Shown here one piece after another: positions 1 to 8,513 of a DNA stretch of 64,000 bases (its first letter is position 1; each line of letters begins with the position of its first letter). Position numbers and translations under genes: made by a program. The DNA is from Brevundimonas basaltis (GTDB lineage: Bacteria > Pseudomonadota > Alphaproteobacteria > Caulobacterales > Caulobacteraceae), in assembly GCF_014202075.1 (NCBI RefSeq), contig NZ_JACHFZ010000005.1:96479-160478 (forward strand), in the 5' to 3' direction. The notes under the pieces are model-generated. The model made no database searches and was not told the DNA's origin. It saw nothing but the letters and a program-made list of their open reading frames with translations.

Positions 1-1
1 T

Positions 2-79
2 GCGGCGTTCCGGAAACTTCACACCGCCAAAGCCGAGACCTCGGCGGATCTCGGCTCGGCAGAGCGGCTTAGCGCCTGA
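2..79 (+). CDS. possible 3' end of a truncated gene
   Basis: One plus-strand frame is open from the window edge to a TGA at 77-79 and encodes about 25 residues ending in ERLSA. The stretch is too short to identify. It could equally be intergenic DNA between the oxidase cluster and whatever lies to the left. Codon usage is GC-rich like its neighbours. It would converge on the small membrane protein gene at 123-422. Confidence 0.2.
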   Translation, partial: AAFRKLHTAKAETSADLGSAERLSA

Positions 80-122
80 CCAGCTTGTCTCCGCTGAACG
101 GGACCTGGCGATCCAGAGGTCT

Positions 123-422
123 TTAGTGCCCCACCAAGGTCGGCAACGTCTGCCAAACGACCGCAATCCCGCCCATCCCGGCGGTGAGAGCGGCGATGTC
201 CGACGAAAAGCTGGGCCCTCCAGCTCGCCTGCGACGCATCGCCAGGACCAATAGGGCGGCGCAGGCGATGGCGCAGGCGATGCTGAACGCCAGTCCGGCA
301 ATCCGCCAGCCGAAGTCGTCGGCCCGGGTCACGACGTCGGCCAGACTGGAGAGGGCGTAAAGCCCGGAAAAATGCGTTGCCCAGACTACCAGGCCGCCCG
401 TCATCCAAAGCCAGTTGACCAT
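123..422 (-). CDS. small hypothetical membrane protein, last gene of the cytochrome oxidase cluster
   Basis: This 99-residue protein starts MVNWLWMTGG and has about three hydrophobic segments, separated by a basic RRRR patch near residue 64. I chose the ATG at 422 because it follows the TGA of the oxidase I-III gene by one base and has a GGAGGA ribosome-binding site inside the end of that gene. An upstream in-frame TTG at 449 is less likely. The position suggests translational coupling and a role as an accessory or assembly subunit of the oxidase. I do not recognise the family. Confidence 0.6.
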   Translation of the reverse strand: MVNWLWMTGGLVVWATHFSGLYALSSLADVVTRADDFGWRIAGLAFSIACAIACAALLVLAMRRRRAGGPSFSSDIAALTAGMGGIAVVWQTLPTLVGH

Positions 423-423
423 G

Positions 424-2961
424 TCATCCTCCGGGGAAGAGGTGGACAAGCAGGGCGGCGAAGGCGCCCTGGCCGGCGGTGTAGACGACGAACAGCGCGA
501 TCAGATCATAGGTCGTGGGTCGGTCTGGCGCGATGAGACCCGCGACCCACCGCAGCGAGGCGTACAGGCCCATGACTGTGGCGATGAAGGCGAAGAAGCC
601 CTGCCAGGCGAGGAAGGCGTAGACCATGGCGCCCTGGGCATGAGCCGTCGGGTCCGTGCCGATTCCCCGCCACGCTTCCCATTCCAGAACCCAACCGAGG
701 CCGACAAGGCCAGACGCGCCCACCAAGAGGACGGTCGCGATCAAGCCGCTCCGTGGTCGCGCGAGCCTTAGAATGCGGCACGCGCCCCAGGACAGCAGGG
801 CGGCTGCGGCATAGGGGGCGAGGATCCACGGAAGGCTCGCCAGCGGCGGCGGCGGCGTCCACTCGCCGGGATTGCGGCTCCACAGGAAAACGTAGCTGAA
901 GGCGGCGAGGCTCAGGACCATGCCGCCGACGACGAGGGTCAGCACCATGGCCCACCAGCCGTGGCTGCTGGGTCCGGCGCGGTAGGTGGGCACGCGGATG
1001 CCCGCGCCGATGTCCGCGGTCAGTTGATCAACCGGCCTGTCGAGCGTCCAGCACCAGTTGAAGACGCAGTAGATGCCCAGAACGCCGGCGATCAGGCTGG
1101 GCCAGTAGGCCTGGATGGTGAGCAGGAGGAAGGCCGCCGCCGTGAACACGGCCGCCCAGATCGGCCAGGGCGACGGCACGGGCATGCGCTGCAGGTATTG
1201 CGGCTCCGCGTTGAGGGTCGAGGTTACGATGGTCTCGCGCCGGCCGGTGGCGCTGTTGGGCAGGAAATATCGTCCCGCCTCGACATCTCGCGAAAGCCCC
1301 TTCTGCTCCCAGAGCGGATAAAGGCTGGTGATCACCGGCACGGAGCGGACTGAATAGAGACCGGTAGGAAGCCATTCGAGACCGGGGCCGTCGAAAACGT
1401 TGCCGGCTTCGCGGTTTCCGAAAGGCCGGAAGTTCCGGGCCATGTCGATGATCCACAGCAACACCGCGATCGCCGTCAGGACCGCTCCGGCCGTCGAGAT
1501 CAGGTTGGGCAGCTCCCAGCCCCGGTCCGGGAGATAAGTATAGACCCTTCGCGGCATCCCCATCAGGCCGGTGAGGTGCATCGGCAGGAAGGTGATGTGA
1601 ACCCCCGTGAACATGAGCCAGAACACCCATTTTCCCATCCGCTCGCTGAGCGGACGGCTGGAGGTCATGGGCAGCCAGTAGTAGATCGCGGCGAAGAAGG
1701 GGAAGACCATGCCGCCGATCAGCACATAGTGCAGGTGCGCGACGATGAAGTAGCTGTCGTGGGCCTGCCAGTCGAATGGCACCATGGCGACCATGACGCC
1801 GGTCAGCCCGCCCATGACGAAGGTGACCAGGCCGCCGACCGCGAACAGTCCCGGCGTGTTGAACCGCATCTTGCCGGCGGCGAGGGTCGCGATCCAGGCG
1901 AAGACCTGAACCCCCGCCGGGACGCTGACCGCCATCGAGGCGGCCGAGAAATAGCTGGTCGAGATGGTCGGCATGCCGGTCGCGAACATATGGTGCGCCC
2001 ACACTCCGAAGCTGATGAAGCCGGTCGCCATCATGGCCATCACCACCAGCCGGTAGCCCACCAACGGGGTTCGGGCGATGGCCGGGATGATGGTCGACGT
2101 CGCTCCGGCCGCCGGCAGGAAGATGATGTAGACCTCCGGATGGCCGAAGAACCAGAACAGGTGCTGCCACAGCATCGGGTCGCCGCCCCGCACGGGGTCG
2201 AAGAACGGCCAGTCCAGCGCCCGCTCAAGCTCCATCAGGGTTGTAGCCAAGATCACCGAGGGGAAGGCGATGATGATCATCACCGCGAAGATCAGCATGG
2301 CCCAGGCGAACATCGGCATCTTGTCCAGGCTCATGCCTGGCGCCCGGTTGCGCAGCACCCCGACGATGATTTCGATCGCCCCGGCGATGGCCGAGATCTC
2401 GATGAACCCGATGCCGACCAGCCAGAAATCGGCGTTGATGCCGGGCGAGTAGGTCATCGAGGTCAGCGGCGGATACATGAACCATCCGCCGTTCGGAGCC
2501 AGGCCGAAGAACAGCGAGCAGAAAAAGGCCAATCCGCCGATCAGATAGGCCCAGAAGGCGTAGGCGCTGAGACGGGGAAAGGGCAGGTCGCGCGCCCCCA
2601 GCATCTGGGGCAGCAGCAGGACGCCGAGGGCTTCGACCGCGGGCACCGCGAACAGGAACATCATCATGGTCCCGTGCACGGTGAAGAACTGGTTGTAGGT
2701 CTCCTGCGCCAGAATCCCCTGCATGGGCAGGGCCAGCTGGGTGCGCATCAACACCGCCAGCAAACCCGCCAGCACGAAGAACAGCATCGCCGCGCCGACG
2801 TAATAGACGCCGACGTAGTTGTTGTTGATGGCGCTGATCCACTGCCAGCCTTTCGGCTTGCACCAGATGCGTTCGAGCTCCTCCAGTTCTCCGTCCGGCC
2901 GCGGCCCCCTGGTGGGGAAACGCTTGTAGCGATCGGCGTCGAAACCGGTTTCGGACGTCAT
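424..2961 (-). CDS. cytochrome c oxidase subunit I-III fusion
   Basis: This 845-residue polytopic inner-membrane protein joins the catalytic subunit I of a haem-copper oxidase to a C-terminal subunit III. Subunit I signatures are visible in order: a haem a histidine in FFTVHGTMMMF near residue 94, the cross-linked site HPEVY near 272, the CuB pair HH (HHMFATGMP) near 322, and the haem ligands in HDSYFIVAHLHYVL near 405. From about residue 655 the remaining membrane segments match subunit III. The gene overlaps coxB upstream by four bases (ATGA) and is followed by a small membrane protein. I-III fusions are known among caa3/ba3-type oxidases. The gene name is left blank because several symbols are used for such fusions. 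Confidence 0.93.
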   Translation of the reverse strand: MTSETGFDADRYKRFPTRGPRPDGELEELERIWCKPKGWQWISAINNNYVGVYYVGAAMLFFVLAGLLAVLMRTQLALPMQGILAQETYNQFFTVHGTMMMFLFAVPAVEALGVLLLPQMLGARDLPFPRLSAYAFWAYLIGGLAFFCSLFFGLAPNGGWFMYPPLTSMTYSPGINADFWLVGIGFIEISAIAGAIEIIVGVLRNRAPGMSLDKMPMFAWAMLIFAVMIIIAFPSVILATTLMELERALDWPFFDPVRGGDPMLWQHLFWFFGHPEVYIIFLPAAGATSTIIPAIARTPLVGYRLVVMAMMATGFISFGVWAHHMFATGMPTISTSYFSAASMAVSVPAGVQVFAWIATLAAGKMRFNTPGLFAVGGLVTFVMGGLTGVMVAMVPFDWQAHDSYFIVAHLHYVLIGGMVFPFFAAIYYWLPMTSSRPLSERMGKWVFWLMFTGVHITFLPMHLTGLMGMPRRVYTYLPDRGWELPNLISTAGAVLTAIAVLLWIIDMARNFRPFGNREAGNVFDGPGLEWLPTGLYSVRSVPVITSLYPLWEQKGLSRDVEAGRYFLPNSATGRRETIVTSTLNAEPQYLQRMPVPSPWPIWAAVFTAAAFLLLTIQAYWPSLIAGVLGIYCVFNWCWTLDRPVDQLTADIGAGIRVPTYRAGPSSHGWWAMVLTLVVGGMVLSLAAFSYVFLWSRNPGEWTPPPPLASLPWILAPYAAAALLSWGACRILRLARPRSGLIATVLLVGASGLVGLGWVLEWEAWRGIGTDPTAHAQGAMVYAFLAWQGFFAFIATVMGLYASLRWVAGLIAPDRPTTYDLIALFVVYTAGQGAFAALLVHLFPGG

Positions 2962-3914
2962 TCGAGGCTGTCCAGCCAGGCGGACACGGCGCGCAGATCT
3001 TCGCCGGTGAGGACGGGATAGGCCGGCATGCGGTTGCCGGGCTTGATCGCCTGGCTGTCAGAAATCCAGCCCCCCAGCGTGCCCTGGTTGTTGGGCAGGA
3101 TGCCTGCGCCCAGGGTCCGGCGCGATCCGACGTGGCTGAGATCCGGGCCGGCCAGACCGTTGAAGTCCGTCCCTCGCACCGTGTGGCAGGCGCCGCAGCC
3201 GGATCTGCGGAAAACCTCGGAGCCTCGCGTAATCAGGGCGGCGGTCGGCGCAGGCGCAGCCTGTCGGGCCCGCCAGGCGTCGAACTCCCCCGGCGCGTGG
3301 GCGACGACGACGAGGCCCATCAGGGCGTGCGGACCACCGCAATACTCGGCGCACTGGCCGCCGTATGAACCGGGTAGATCGGCCTGCAGCCGCAGATAGT
3401 TCCGCCGCCCGGGGATCATGTCCTTCTTGCCGCCGAGGCGGGGAACCCAGAAGCTGTGGATCACGTCGGCGGCGTCGAGCTCAAACACCACCGGACGGCC
3501 GACCGGAATGTGAACCTCATTGGCGTCCTGCAACACCTCCCGACCCCGATCGTCGAGATAGGCGACGCGCCACCACCACATCTCGCCCGTCACGCGCACG
3601 CGCATCTCTCCGGGCTGCGGGTCGTCGGCCAGGTGGCTGGTCAGACCGAGGCCGTAGACCAGCAGGGCGCTCAGCACCAGGACCGGGAAGGCGAGCCCGC
3701 CGATCCAGATCAACCGCGCGCCGCCCAGTCGCTTCCGCCAGCGGCGCGGTCCGAACAGGGCCACGCCGAGGGCGACCAGAACGAGCGTCAGGACCGCTCC
3801 GGCCATGGCGAACAGAACCCAGGACACCGTGGTCACCGGTTCGGCGAACGGCCCGGCCGGGTCCAGAACGGGTGGGGGCCAGCCGGCCGTACCCTCAGGC
3901 GAGCCGGTGCTCAT
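2958..3914 (-). CDS. coxB: cytochrome c oxidase subunit II with fused cytochrome c domain
   Basis: This 318-residue protein begins MSTGSPEGT and has two N-terminal transmembrane helices, then a cupredoxin domain. The CuA-binding site CAEYCGGPHALM lies near residue 190 and has the expected Cys, Glu, Cys, His and Met ligands. A C-terminal domain carries a single haem c motif, CGACH, near residue 240, which is the caa3 arrangement. It accepts electrons from cytochrome c and passes them to subunit I. I chose the ATG at 3914 because its first bases overlap the TGA of the preceding cytochrome gene (ATGA). A longer open frame upstream is only the shadow of that gene. The four-base overlaps on both sides indicate one operon. 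Confidence 0.92.
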   Translation of the reverse strand: MSTGSPEGTAGWPPPVLDPAGPFAEPVTTVSWVLFAMAGAVLTLVLVALGVALFGPRRWRKRLGGARLIWIGGLAFPVLVLSALLVYGLGLTSHLADDPQPGEMRVRVTGEMWWWRVAYLDDRGREVLQDANEVHIPVGRPVVFELDAADVIHSFWVPRLGGKKDMIPGRRNYLRLQADLPGSYGGQCAEYCGGPHALMGLVVVAHAPGEFDAWRARQAAPAPTAALITRGSEVFRRSGCGACHTVRGTDFNGLAGPDLSHVGSRRTLGAGILPNNQGTLGGWISDSQAIKPGNRMPAYPVLTGEDLRAVSAWLDSLE

Positions 3915-4312
3915 CGCAACGTGTACAAATAGGCCGCGACATGGCGGGCTTCGGCTTCGGTCACCGGCATGGGCGGCATGGCGGTTTGCGGGTCGAGGGA
4001 CGGTGCGTCCCGAATGAACCGGACCAGGGTGTCCGGCTGGTTGGGTAGGCGGCCCGAGATCAGCGGGCGGTCGCCAAATCCATCCAGCGACGCCGCCGTC
4101 GCGCCGGCCGGCCAGCGTACGCCCGGCACGGCATGGCAGGATGCGCAGCCGGCCCGTTTGATGACGACCAGACCGCGCGCCGGGTCGGCGCCGGCCAAAG
4201 ACCGCGGCTGGTCGGCCTTGTCGGCGCATCCGGCCAGTCCGATGACGGCGCACGCCAGTCCCATGGCCGGAACGGCGCTCAAGCTCGCTCTGGTGTCCAA
4301 TCGGTTCGCCAT
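3911..4312 (-). CDS. lipoprotein monohaem cytochrome c
   Basis: This is a 133-residue small cytochrome c. The N-terminus has a hydrophobic signal segment ending in a lipobox (GLAGC, Cys29), so the mature protein is probably anchored to a membrane by lipid. One haem-binding motif, CASCH, lies at residues 56-60 and a likely axial methionine sits in the MPPMPV segment. It is the first gene of the oxidase operon and overlaps coxB by ATGA. It is likely to be an electron donor to the caa3-type oxidase encoded just downstream. The ATG at 4312 gives a sensible signal sequence; an internal Met17 is an alternative start. Confidence 0.82.
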   Translation of the reverse strand: MANRLDTRASLSAVPAMGLACAVIGLAGCADKADQPRSLAGADPARGLVVIKRAGCASCHAVPGVRWPAGATAASLDGFGDRPLISGRLPNQPDTLVRFIRDAPSLDPQTAMPPMPVTEAEARHVAAYLYTLR

Positions 4313-4399
4313 CCGCCCCCTCGCCGGTCGATGGGCTAACCCACGGCCAGGCCGCAGGTTCCTTGCGGAACCGCCAAGCTGGGGCGGTGTTGCGCAGAC

Positions 4400-5131
4400 G
4401 TGCGCGCGCTTCCTTCCATCTTCGCCCTGATGCTCACCGCCGGGTGTCACCCCGCGACCAATCAAACTGACGCCGCCCTGACGGCGACCGGCGAACTTGT
4501 GGCCCTCAGCGGTGGCGGGGCGGGCGCGCGCAACGCGTGCTTTTCCTGTCACGGGCTGGACGGGCAGGGCGATGGCGACAGCGTGCCGCGCCTGGCGGGA
4601 ATGGATGTCGGCTATCTGCAGAAGCAGATGCAGGACTACGCCGACGACCTTCGCCCCGATCCGGTGATGACACCCATCGCCAAGCGGTTGACCGAGGATG
4701 AGCGCCGCGCCGTCGTCGCCTGGTACGCGGCCATGCCGGCGCCGGTGAACGAGGCGAGGCGCGAAGTGCGCGTCCCGGCCGTCTACCTTGAAGGCGACGC
4801 CGCGCGCGGGATCATCCCCTGCGCCTCCTGCCACGGGGACAATGGCCAGGGCGCGGGACCGGGCAATCCCGCCCTCGCCGGACAGCCCGCCGCCTACACG
4901 CTTGAGCAGTTCCGCCGCTGGAAGCGGACCGACCGCCGCAATGATCCCCGCGGCGTCATGACCGCCGCCGTCGCGCCGCTTACGAGCGGCGAGATGGTCG
5001 CCATAGCCGCCTGGCTTGAGACACGATCGCCTTCTCGATCGCCTGATAGCGGCGGGCCCACCGCGTCCGTTTCGGCTTCGGCTGCGGCAGAACCGGCAGC
5101 ATCCCGTGGAATACGTCGTCCCGATCGATGA
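4400..5131 (+). CDS. dihaem cytochrome c (c4-like) lipoprotein
   Basis: This 243-residue protein has a GTG start, a short signal peptide and a lipobox (LTAGC, Cys16). Two CXXCH motifs are present: CFSCH at 47-51 and CASCH near 140-144. Each is followed by a cytochrome-c fold with matching downstream segments, as in the c4 family. It probably shuttles electrons in the periplasm to the nearby oxidase. The gene is transcribed divergently from the lipoprotein cytochrome c. Its last 50 or so codons, a Ser/Ala-rich tail after AAWLETRS, overlap the 3' end of the convergent cytochrome b gene by 152 bases. The tail is not typical of c4 and may be an accident of a lost stop codon. Confidence 0.82.
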   Translation: MRALPSIFALMLTAGCHPATNQTDAALTATGELVALSGGGAGARNACFSCHGLDGQGDGDSVPRLAGMDVGYLQKQMQDYADDLRPDPVMTPIAKRLTEDERRAVVAWYAAMPAPVNEARREVRVPAVYLEGDAARGIIPCASCHGDNGQGAGPGNPALAGQPAAYTLEQFRRWKRTDRRNDPRGVMTAAVAPLTSGEMVAIAAWLETRSPSRSPDSGGPTASVSASAAAEPAASRGIRRPDR

Positions 5132-5690
5132 TCTGGTGCTTCAGGGCTGCGCCGACGTGGATGGGGATGAGGAGTAGAAGGGTGACGATGAGGCCCCAGT
5201 GAACCCACTCGGCGATCGCCTCCACCCGCCAGGCCGTGACAGGGTTCAGGTCCTGCAATGGGATCAGCGGCCATGGGATGACGCCCGCGACCGCCAGTTG
5301 CTGGTCACGGGCGGTGGCCGAGACCATCAGCCAGCCGCTCAGGGGCAGGCCGAAAAGGCCGATATAGAACAGCCAGTGGGTGATGGCGCCGGCGGTGCTT
5401 TCCCAGCCCGGCTTGTCGGCGTCGTTGATCGGGCCGGGCGCCAGCAGCCGCCAGGTGAACCGGCCTACGACGAGCACCAGCATCAGAAGGCCGACGCCGT
5501 AGTGGACGTCATGCGCCAGAACCTTGTCTCCCCCCGCGGGGATCCGCCCCATCCACCAGCCCCAGCCCAGTTGGAAAAACACCAGCGCCGCCATGGTCCA
5601 GTGAAACACAATGGCCACCGGCGAGTAGCGGCCTTCATCGTGGTGCCCGGCCGCCCACTCCAGCGCGGTGATGAACAGGCGGTCGATCAT
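4980..5690 (-). CDS. cytochrome b561-family membrane protein
   Basis: This 236-residue membrane protein has four predicted helices. Conserved histidines in HWTMAALVF near residue 30, HDVHYGVGLL and VHWGLIVT, together with IPIHVGAALKH, are consistent with two b-type haems. The family carries electrons across the inner membrane, often from quinol to c-type cytochromes. The start ATG overlaps the stop of ctaG by four bases, so the two genes are probably cotranscribed. A basic C-terminal tail (WARRYQAIEKAIVSQARR) extends beyond the usual end and overlaps the convergent dihaem cytochrome gene. Confidence 0.85.
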   Translation of the reverse strand: MIDRLFITALEWAAGHHDEGRYSPVAIVFHWTMAALVFFQLGWGWWMGRIPAGGDKVLAHDVHYGVGLLMLVLVVGRFTWRLLAPGPINDADKPGWESTAGAITHWLFYIGLFGLPLSGWLMVSATARDQQLAVAGVIPWPLIPLQDLNPVTAWRVEAIAEWVHWGLIVTLLLLIPIHVGAALKHQIIDRDDVFHGMLPVLPQPKPKRTRWARRYQAIEKAIVSQARRLWRPSRRS

Positions 5691-6406
5691 GCCGCTCGCG
5701 CCGTCGGTCGCTCAGGGCCGATCCAGCGGCCCAGGACCAGAAGCGCGGCCGCCAGATAGATGGCGGCCGCCGGAGCCCACATGATCAGGCCAGCCGCCTG
5801 CTGGTCTTCCAGCGGCGACAGCCCCCAGGCCCGGGTCGTGAACAGGTGGGGGGCATAGAGCGCGTCCGGGGCGAAGGTGATCAGCGCGCCCAGCAGTCCC
5901 ATGGCCACCATGCTGGCCAGAAGGGCGATGATGGCCGCGGGCATCGCTGCGCTGCGCACCGCCGCCCAGAACCAGACGGCCGGAGCGAGGATGGACGCCT
6001 GCATGGCCCAGTAGGCGAGGTCGCTCGAAAGAGCCGCGGCATAGGCCCCGGGCGCGTGCCAGGCCCAAAAGGCGGCGACCTGGGCGGCGGTGGCCAGCGC
6101 CAGGGCGCGGGCGCCGCGGCGCGGGAGCGACCAGGCGATCAATGGCGCGGCGACCGCCACCAGCAGCACGTGATGGATGGTTCGCGCCGTGAACAAGGCG
6201 GAAGACAGGGCGCAGAGGGGGGAAACAAAGGCGACGGCCAGAACGGCGATGGCGGCCAGGCCGCTTTGGCGGACGCCGGCGCCGCGAACGAGGATGACCA
6301 GCGCAAGCCCGGCGAGGCCGGCGATCAGCCATGGATCCGCGTTCCACCGAACGGCCCAGTCGGCCGGTGTCGATCCGGGCCCGCAATAGGGCAGCCAGGG
6401 GATCAT
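5687..6406 (-). CDS. ctaG: cytochrome c oxidase assembly factor CtaG (caa3 type)
   Basis: This 239-residue protein has about seven hydrophobic segments. It opens with the family's typical PYCGPGSTPADW segment and contains an RTIHHVLLVAVAAPL helix and a central FWAWHAPGAY motif. CtaG of this type (pfam caa3_CtaG) is needed to assemble the copper centre of caa3-type oxidases, which fits the subunit II and I-III genes in the same block. It overlaps the downstream b561 gene by ATGA. About 230 bases upstream (6407-6638) separate it from the divergent DUF2231 gene. That gap holds no convincing gene and must contain the promoters. Confidence 0.88.
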   Translation of the reverse strand: MIPWLPYCGPGSTPADWAVRWNADPWLIAGLAGLALVILVRGAGVRQSGLAAIAVLAVAFVSPLCALSSALFTARTIHHVLLVAVAAPLIAWSLPRRGARALALATAAQVAAFWAWHAPGAYAAALSSDLAYWAMQASILAPAVWFWAAVRSAAMPAAIIALLASMVAMGLLGALITFAPDALYAPHLFTTRAWGLSPLEDQQAAGLIMWAPAAAIYLAAALLVLGRWIGPERPTARAA

Positions 6407-6638
6407 GGGGCGGCGCGAAACGTCATGGGGTGCGAGCCGGCGTCGGCCATGGGCTTCCCTCCCTCCGCCTCATGAGCATCGCCAGCAGAACCCGCGGCTT
6501 CCGGCGCGGTTCCGCACAGGGAGCGGGTCCGTCGCAACAGAAACAGGCAAGCCGGGCGGACCGCGACGATCCGGCAGGTGAAACCAATCGGCGAACCGAA
6601 CATTGGTCAGGTGGATCGATCGGACGGGGAGGCGTTGG

Positions 6639-7076
6639 ATGCAGACCGAAACCAGGACGCAACCGGCAACGCCGCACCCGATCCACGCCATTCTTCTCGG
6701 CTTTCCGATCTCCCTGTTTACGGCGGCGATGGTCACTGACATCGTCTATCTGAGAACCGCCGAAATCCAGTGGACCAACTTTTCGGCCTGGCTGATCACC
6801 GGCGGGCTGTTCTTCGGCGGGCTGGTCCTGGCGTGGGCCCTGATCGCGTTGGTGCTCCGCCTCCGCTCATCGTTCCACCTCCCCGGTTTGATCTACCCTG
6901 CGCTTCTGGCGGTGATGTGGGTCCTCGGATTGATCAACATCTTCAAGCACAGTCAGGACGGCTGGAGTTCCGTCGGTGCTTTCGGACTTACCCTGTCGGT
7001 CCTGTGCGCCCTTCTGGCCCTGGCGGCGGGGTTCGTCGCCTATTCAGGCATTACTGAGCGGGAGGTCGCCCGATGA
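6639..7076 (+). CDS. DUF2231-type membrane protein
   Basis: This 145-residue protein starts MQTETRTQPATPHPIHAILL. The PHPIHAILLGFPISLF segment is typical of DUF2231 proteins, which are four-helix membrane proteins of unknown function often found near oxidases or sugar dehydrogenases. I chose the ATG at 6639 because a GGACGGGGAGG ribosome-binding site precedes it; a TTG 36 bases upstream is weaker. The stop overlaps the start of the next gene by four bases (ATGA), so the two are probably translated together. It may anchor or pass electrons for the neighbouring dehydrogenase, but that is inference. Confidence 0.8.
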   Translation: MQTETRTQPATPHPIHAILLGFPISLFTAAMVTDIVYLRTAEIQWTNFSAWLITGGLFFGGLVLAWALIALVLRLRSSFHLPGLIYPALLAVMWVLGLINIFKHSQDGWSSVGAFGLTLSVLCALLALAAGFVAYSGITEREVAR

Positions 7077-8365
7077 TCCGCACCCTGCTGGGCACGGCGG
7101 CCCTCCTCGTGGCGTTGAGCGGCTGCGGGCGAACCAACCCGGAACTGGATCAGACCGGACCTTCGCCGGAGGTGCCCGAGATCCGGGAAACGCTCCTGCC
7201 GTCGATGAAGATCGCCAAGCCCGTCGGCTGGGGCGATCAGACGCCGGCCGTCCCCGCCGGCTTCACGGTCTCGGCTCTCGCGACCGAACTGCAGATTCCG
7301 CGTCAGATTCTGGTCCTTCCCAATGGCGACATCCTGGTGGCGGAAGGCCGCGGCGGCAATGCGCCGGCCCTGCGACCCAAGGACGTGATCGCAGGCAAGA
7401 TCAAGAAGCAAGGCAATACACAGGTCGACAGCGGCGACCGCATCACCCTGCTCCGCGATGCCGACAACGACGGCCGACCGGAGGTGCGCAGCGTCTTCAT
7501 CGACAATCTCAACGCCCCGTACGGCCTCGCGTTCGTGGACGGCTATGTCTATGTCGCCAATCAGGATGCGGTGGTCCGCTTTCCCTATCAGACCGGTCAG
7601 ACCCGCATCACCGCACCGGGCCAGGAACTGACCCGGCTTCCTGCGGCCATCAATCACCACTGGACCAAGGCGATGACGGCCAGCGCGGACGGGATGACGC
7701 TCTACGTCGGCATCGGCTCGAACAGCAATGTCGGCGAGCGTGGCATGGCGGTCGAGGAGGAGCGAGCGGTCATCTGGGCGATCGACACCCGGACCGGCGC
7801 CCATCGAACGGTCGCCAGAGGGCTCCGCAACCCCACCGCCCTGGCGATCGAGCCCGGGACCAATGCCCTCTGGACCGTAGTCAACGAACGGGACGAGATC
7901 GGCCCCCAGGCCTCTCCCGACTACCTGACCTCGGTGCGCGAGGGGGCCTTCTATGGCTGGCCGTGGAGCTATTGGGGCAAAGTCGATCCGAGGGTGCGCC
8001 CGGAAAATCCCGATATGGTCGCCAGGACCATCCTGCCGGACTACGCCCTGGGGTCCCACGTCGCGGCGCTCGGTCTGTCCTTTGCACAGGACGGCGGGTT
8101 CGGCGGGGCCTTCTCCCAGGGCGCCTTCGTCGGCGAGCATGGCAGCTGGAACCGTCAGGATCTCGCCGGGTACAAGGTCGTCTGGATACCCTTCGCCAAT
8201 GGCCGTCCGAGCGGCCAGCCGGTCGATTTTGTGACCGGCTTTCTGACAGGTGACGGCAAGGCGCGGGGACGCCCCGTCGGCGTCACCTTCGACCCGGCCC
8301 GCCGAATTCTTCTCGTCGCCGACGACCTGTCCAACACAGTCTGGCGCGTGGCCCCGCGCCGCTGA
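7073..8365 (+). CDS. sorbosone/glucose-dehydrogenase-like beta-propeller lipoprotein
   Basis: This 430-residue protein begins with a signal peptide and lipobox (LVALSGC, Cys18) and continues as a six-bladed beta-propeller of the soluble glucose/sorbosone dehydrogenase family. Recognisable blocks include LPNGDILVAEGRGGN, DADNDGRPEVRSVF, APYGLAF, GMTLYVGIGSNSNVGERG and GLRNPTALAIEP. Family members oxidise aldoses or sorbosone with PQQ as cofactor in the periplasm, but many homologues have no known substrate. The DUF2231 gene immediately upstream overlaps by ATGA and may supply a membrane partner. Confidence 0.83.
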   Translation: MIRTLLGTAALLVALSGCGRTNPELDQTGPSPEVPEIRETLLPSMKIAKPVGWGDQTPAVPAGFTVSALATELQIPRQILVLPNGDILVAEGRGGNAPALRPKDVIAGKIKKQGNTQVDSGDRITLLRDADNDGRPEVRSVFIDNLNAPYGLAFVDGYVYVANQDAVVRFPYQTGQTRITAPGQELTRLPAAINHHWTKAMTASADGMTLYVGIGSNSNVGERGMAVEEERAVIWAIDTRTGAHRTVARGLRNPTALAIEPGTNALWTVVNERDEIGPQASPDYLTSVREGAFYGWPWSYWGKVDPRVRPENPDMVARTILPDYALGSHVAALGLSFAQDGGFGGAFSQGAFVGEHGSWNRQDLAGYKVVWIPFANGRPSGQPVDFVTGFLTGDGKARGRPVGVTFDPARRILLVADDLSNTVWRVAPRR

Positions 8366-8513
8366 TGGGCCCTCTGCAGCGCGTCAGGCGAGGTCGGCTC
8401 CCCGCCGACGAACTCAGCCGGTCGATCCTGAGCCGCACACGAGTGCGGGCTGGCTGAGGTCATCCCCACTGCCCGGCGATTGTCGCCGCAGCGCCCGCGC
8501 GGGAGGTCTGGAG

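Noticed and set aside
1576..3021. Long plus-strand open frame (481 codons) opposite the oxidase I-III gene
   Set aside because: His/Arg/Gly-rich translation without domains; the minus strand carries a full oxidase with all metal ligands. It is a by-product of GC-rich third positions.
6403..6603. Possible 66-codon gene overlapping the start of ctaG (ATGA)
   Set aside because: The overlap is suggestive, but the translation has no signal, helix pattern or known motif, and several competing frames exist in this promoter region.
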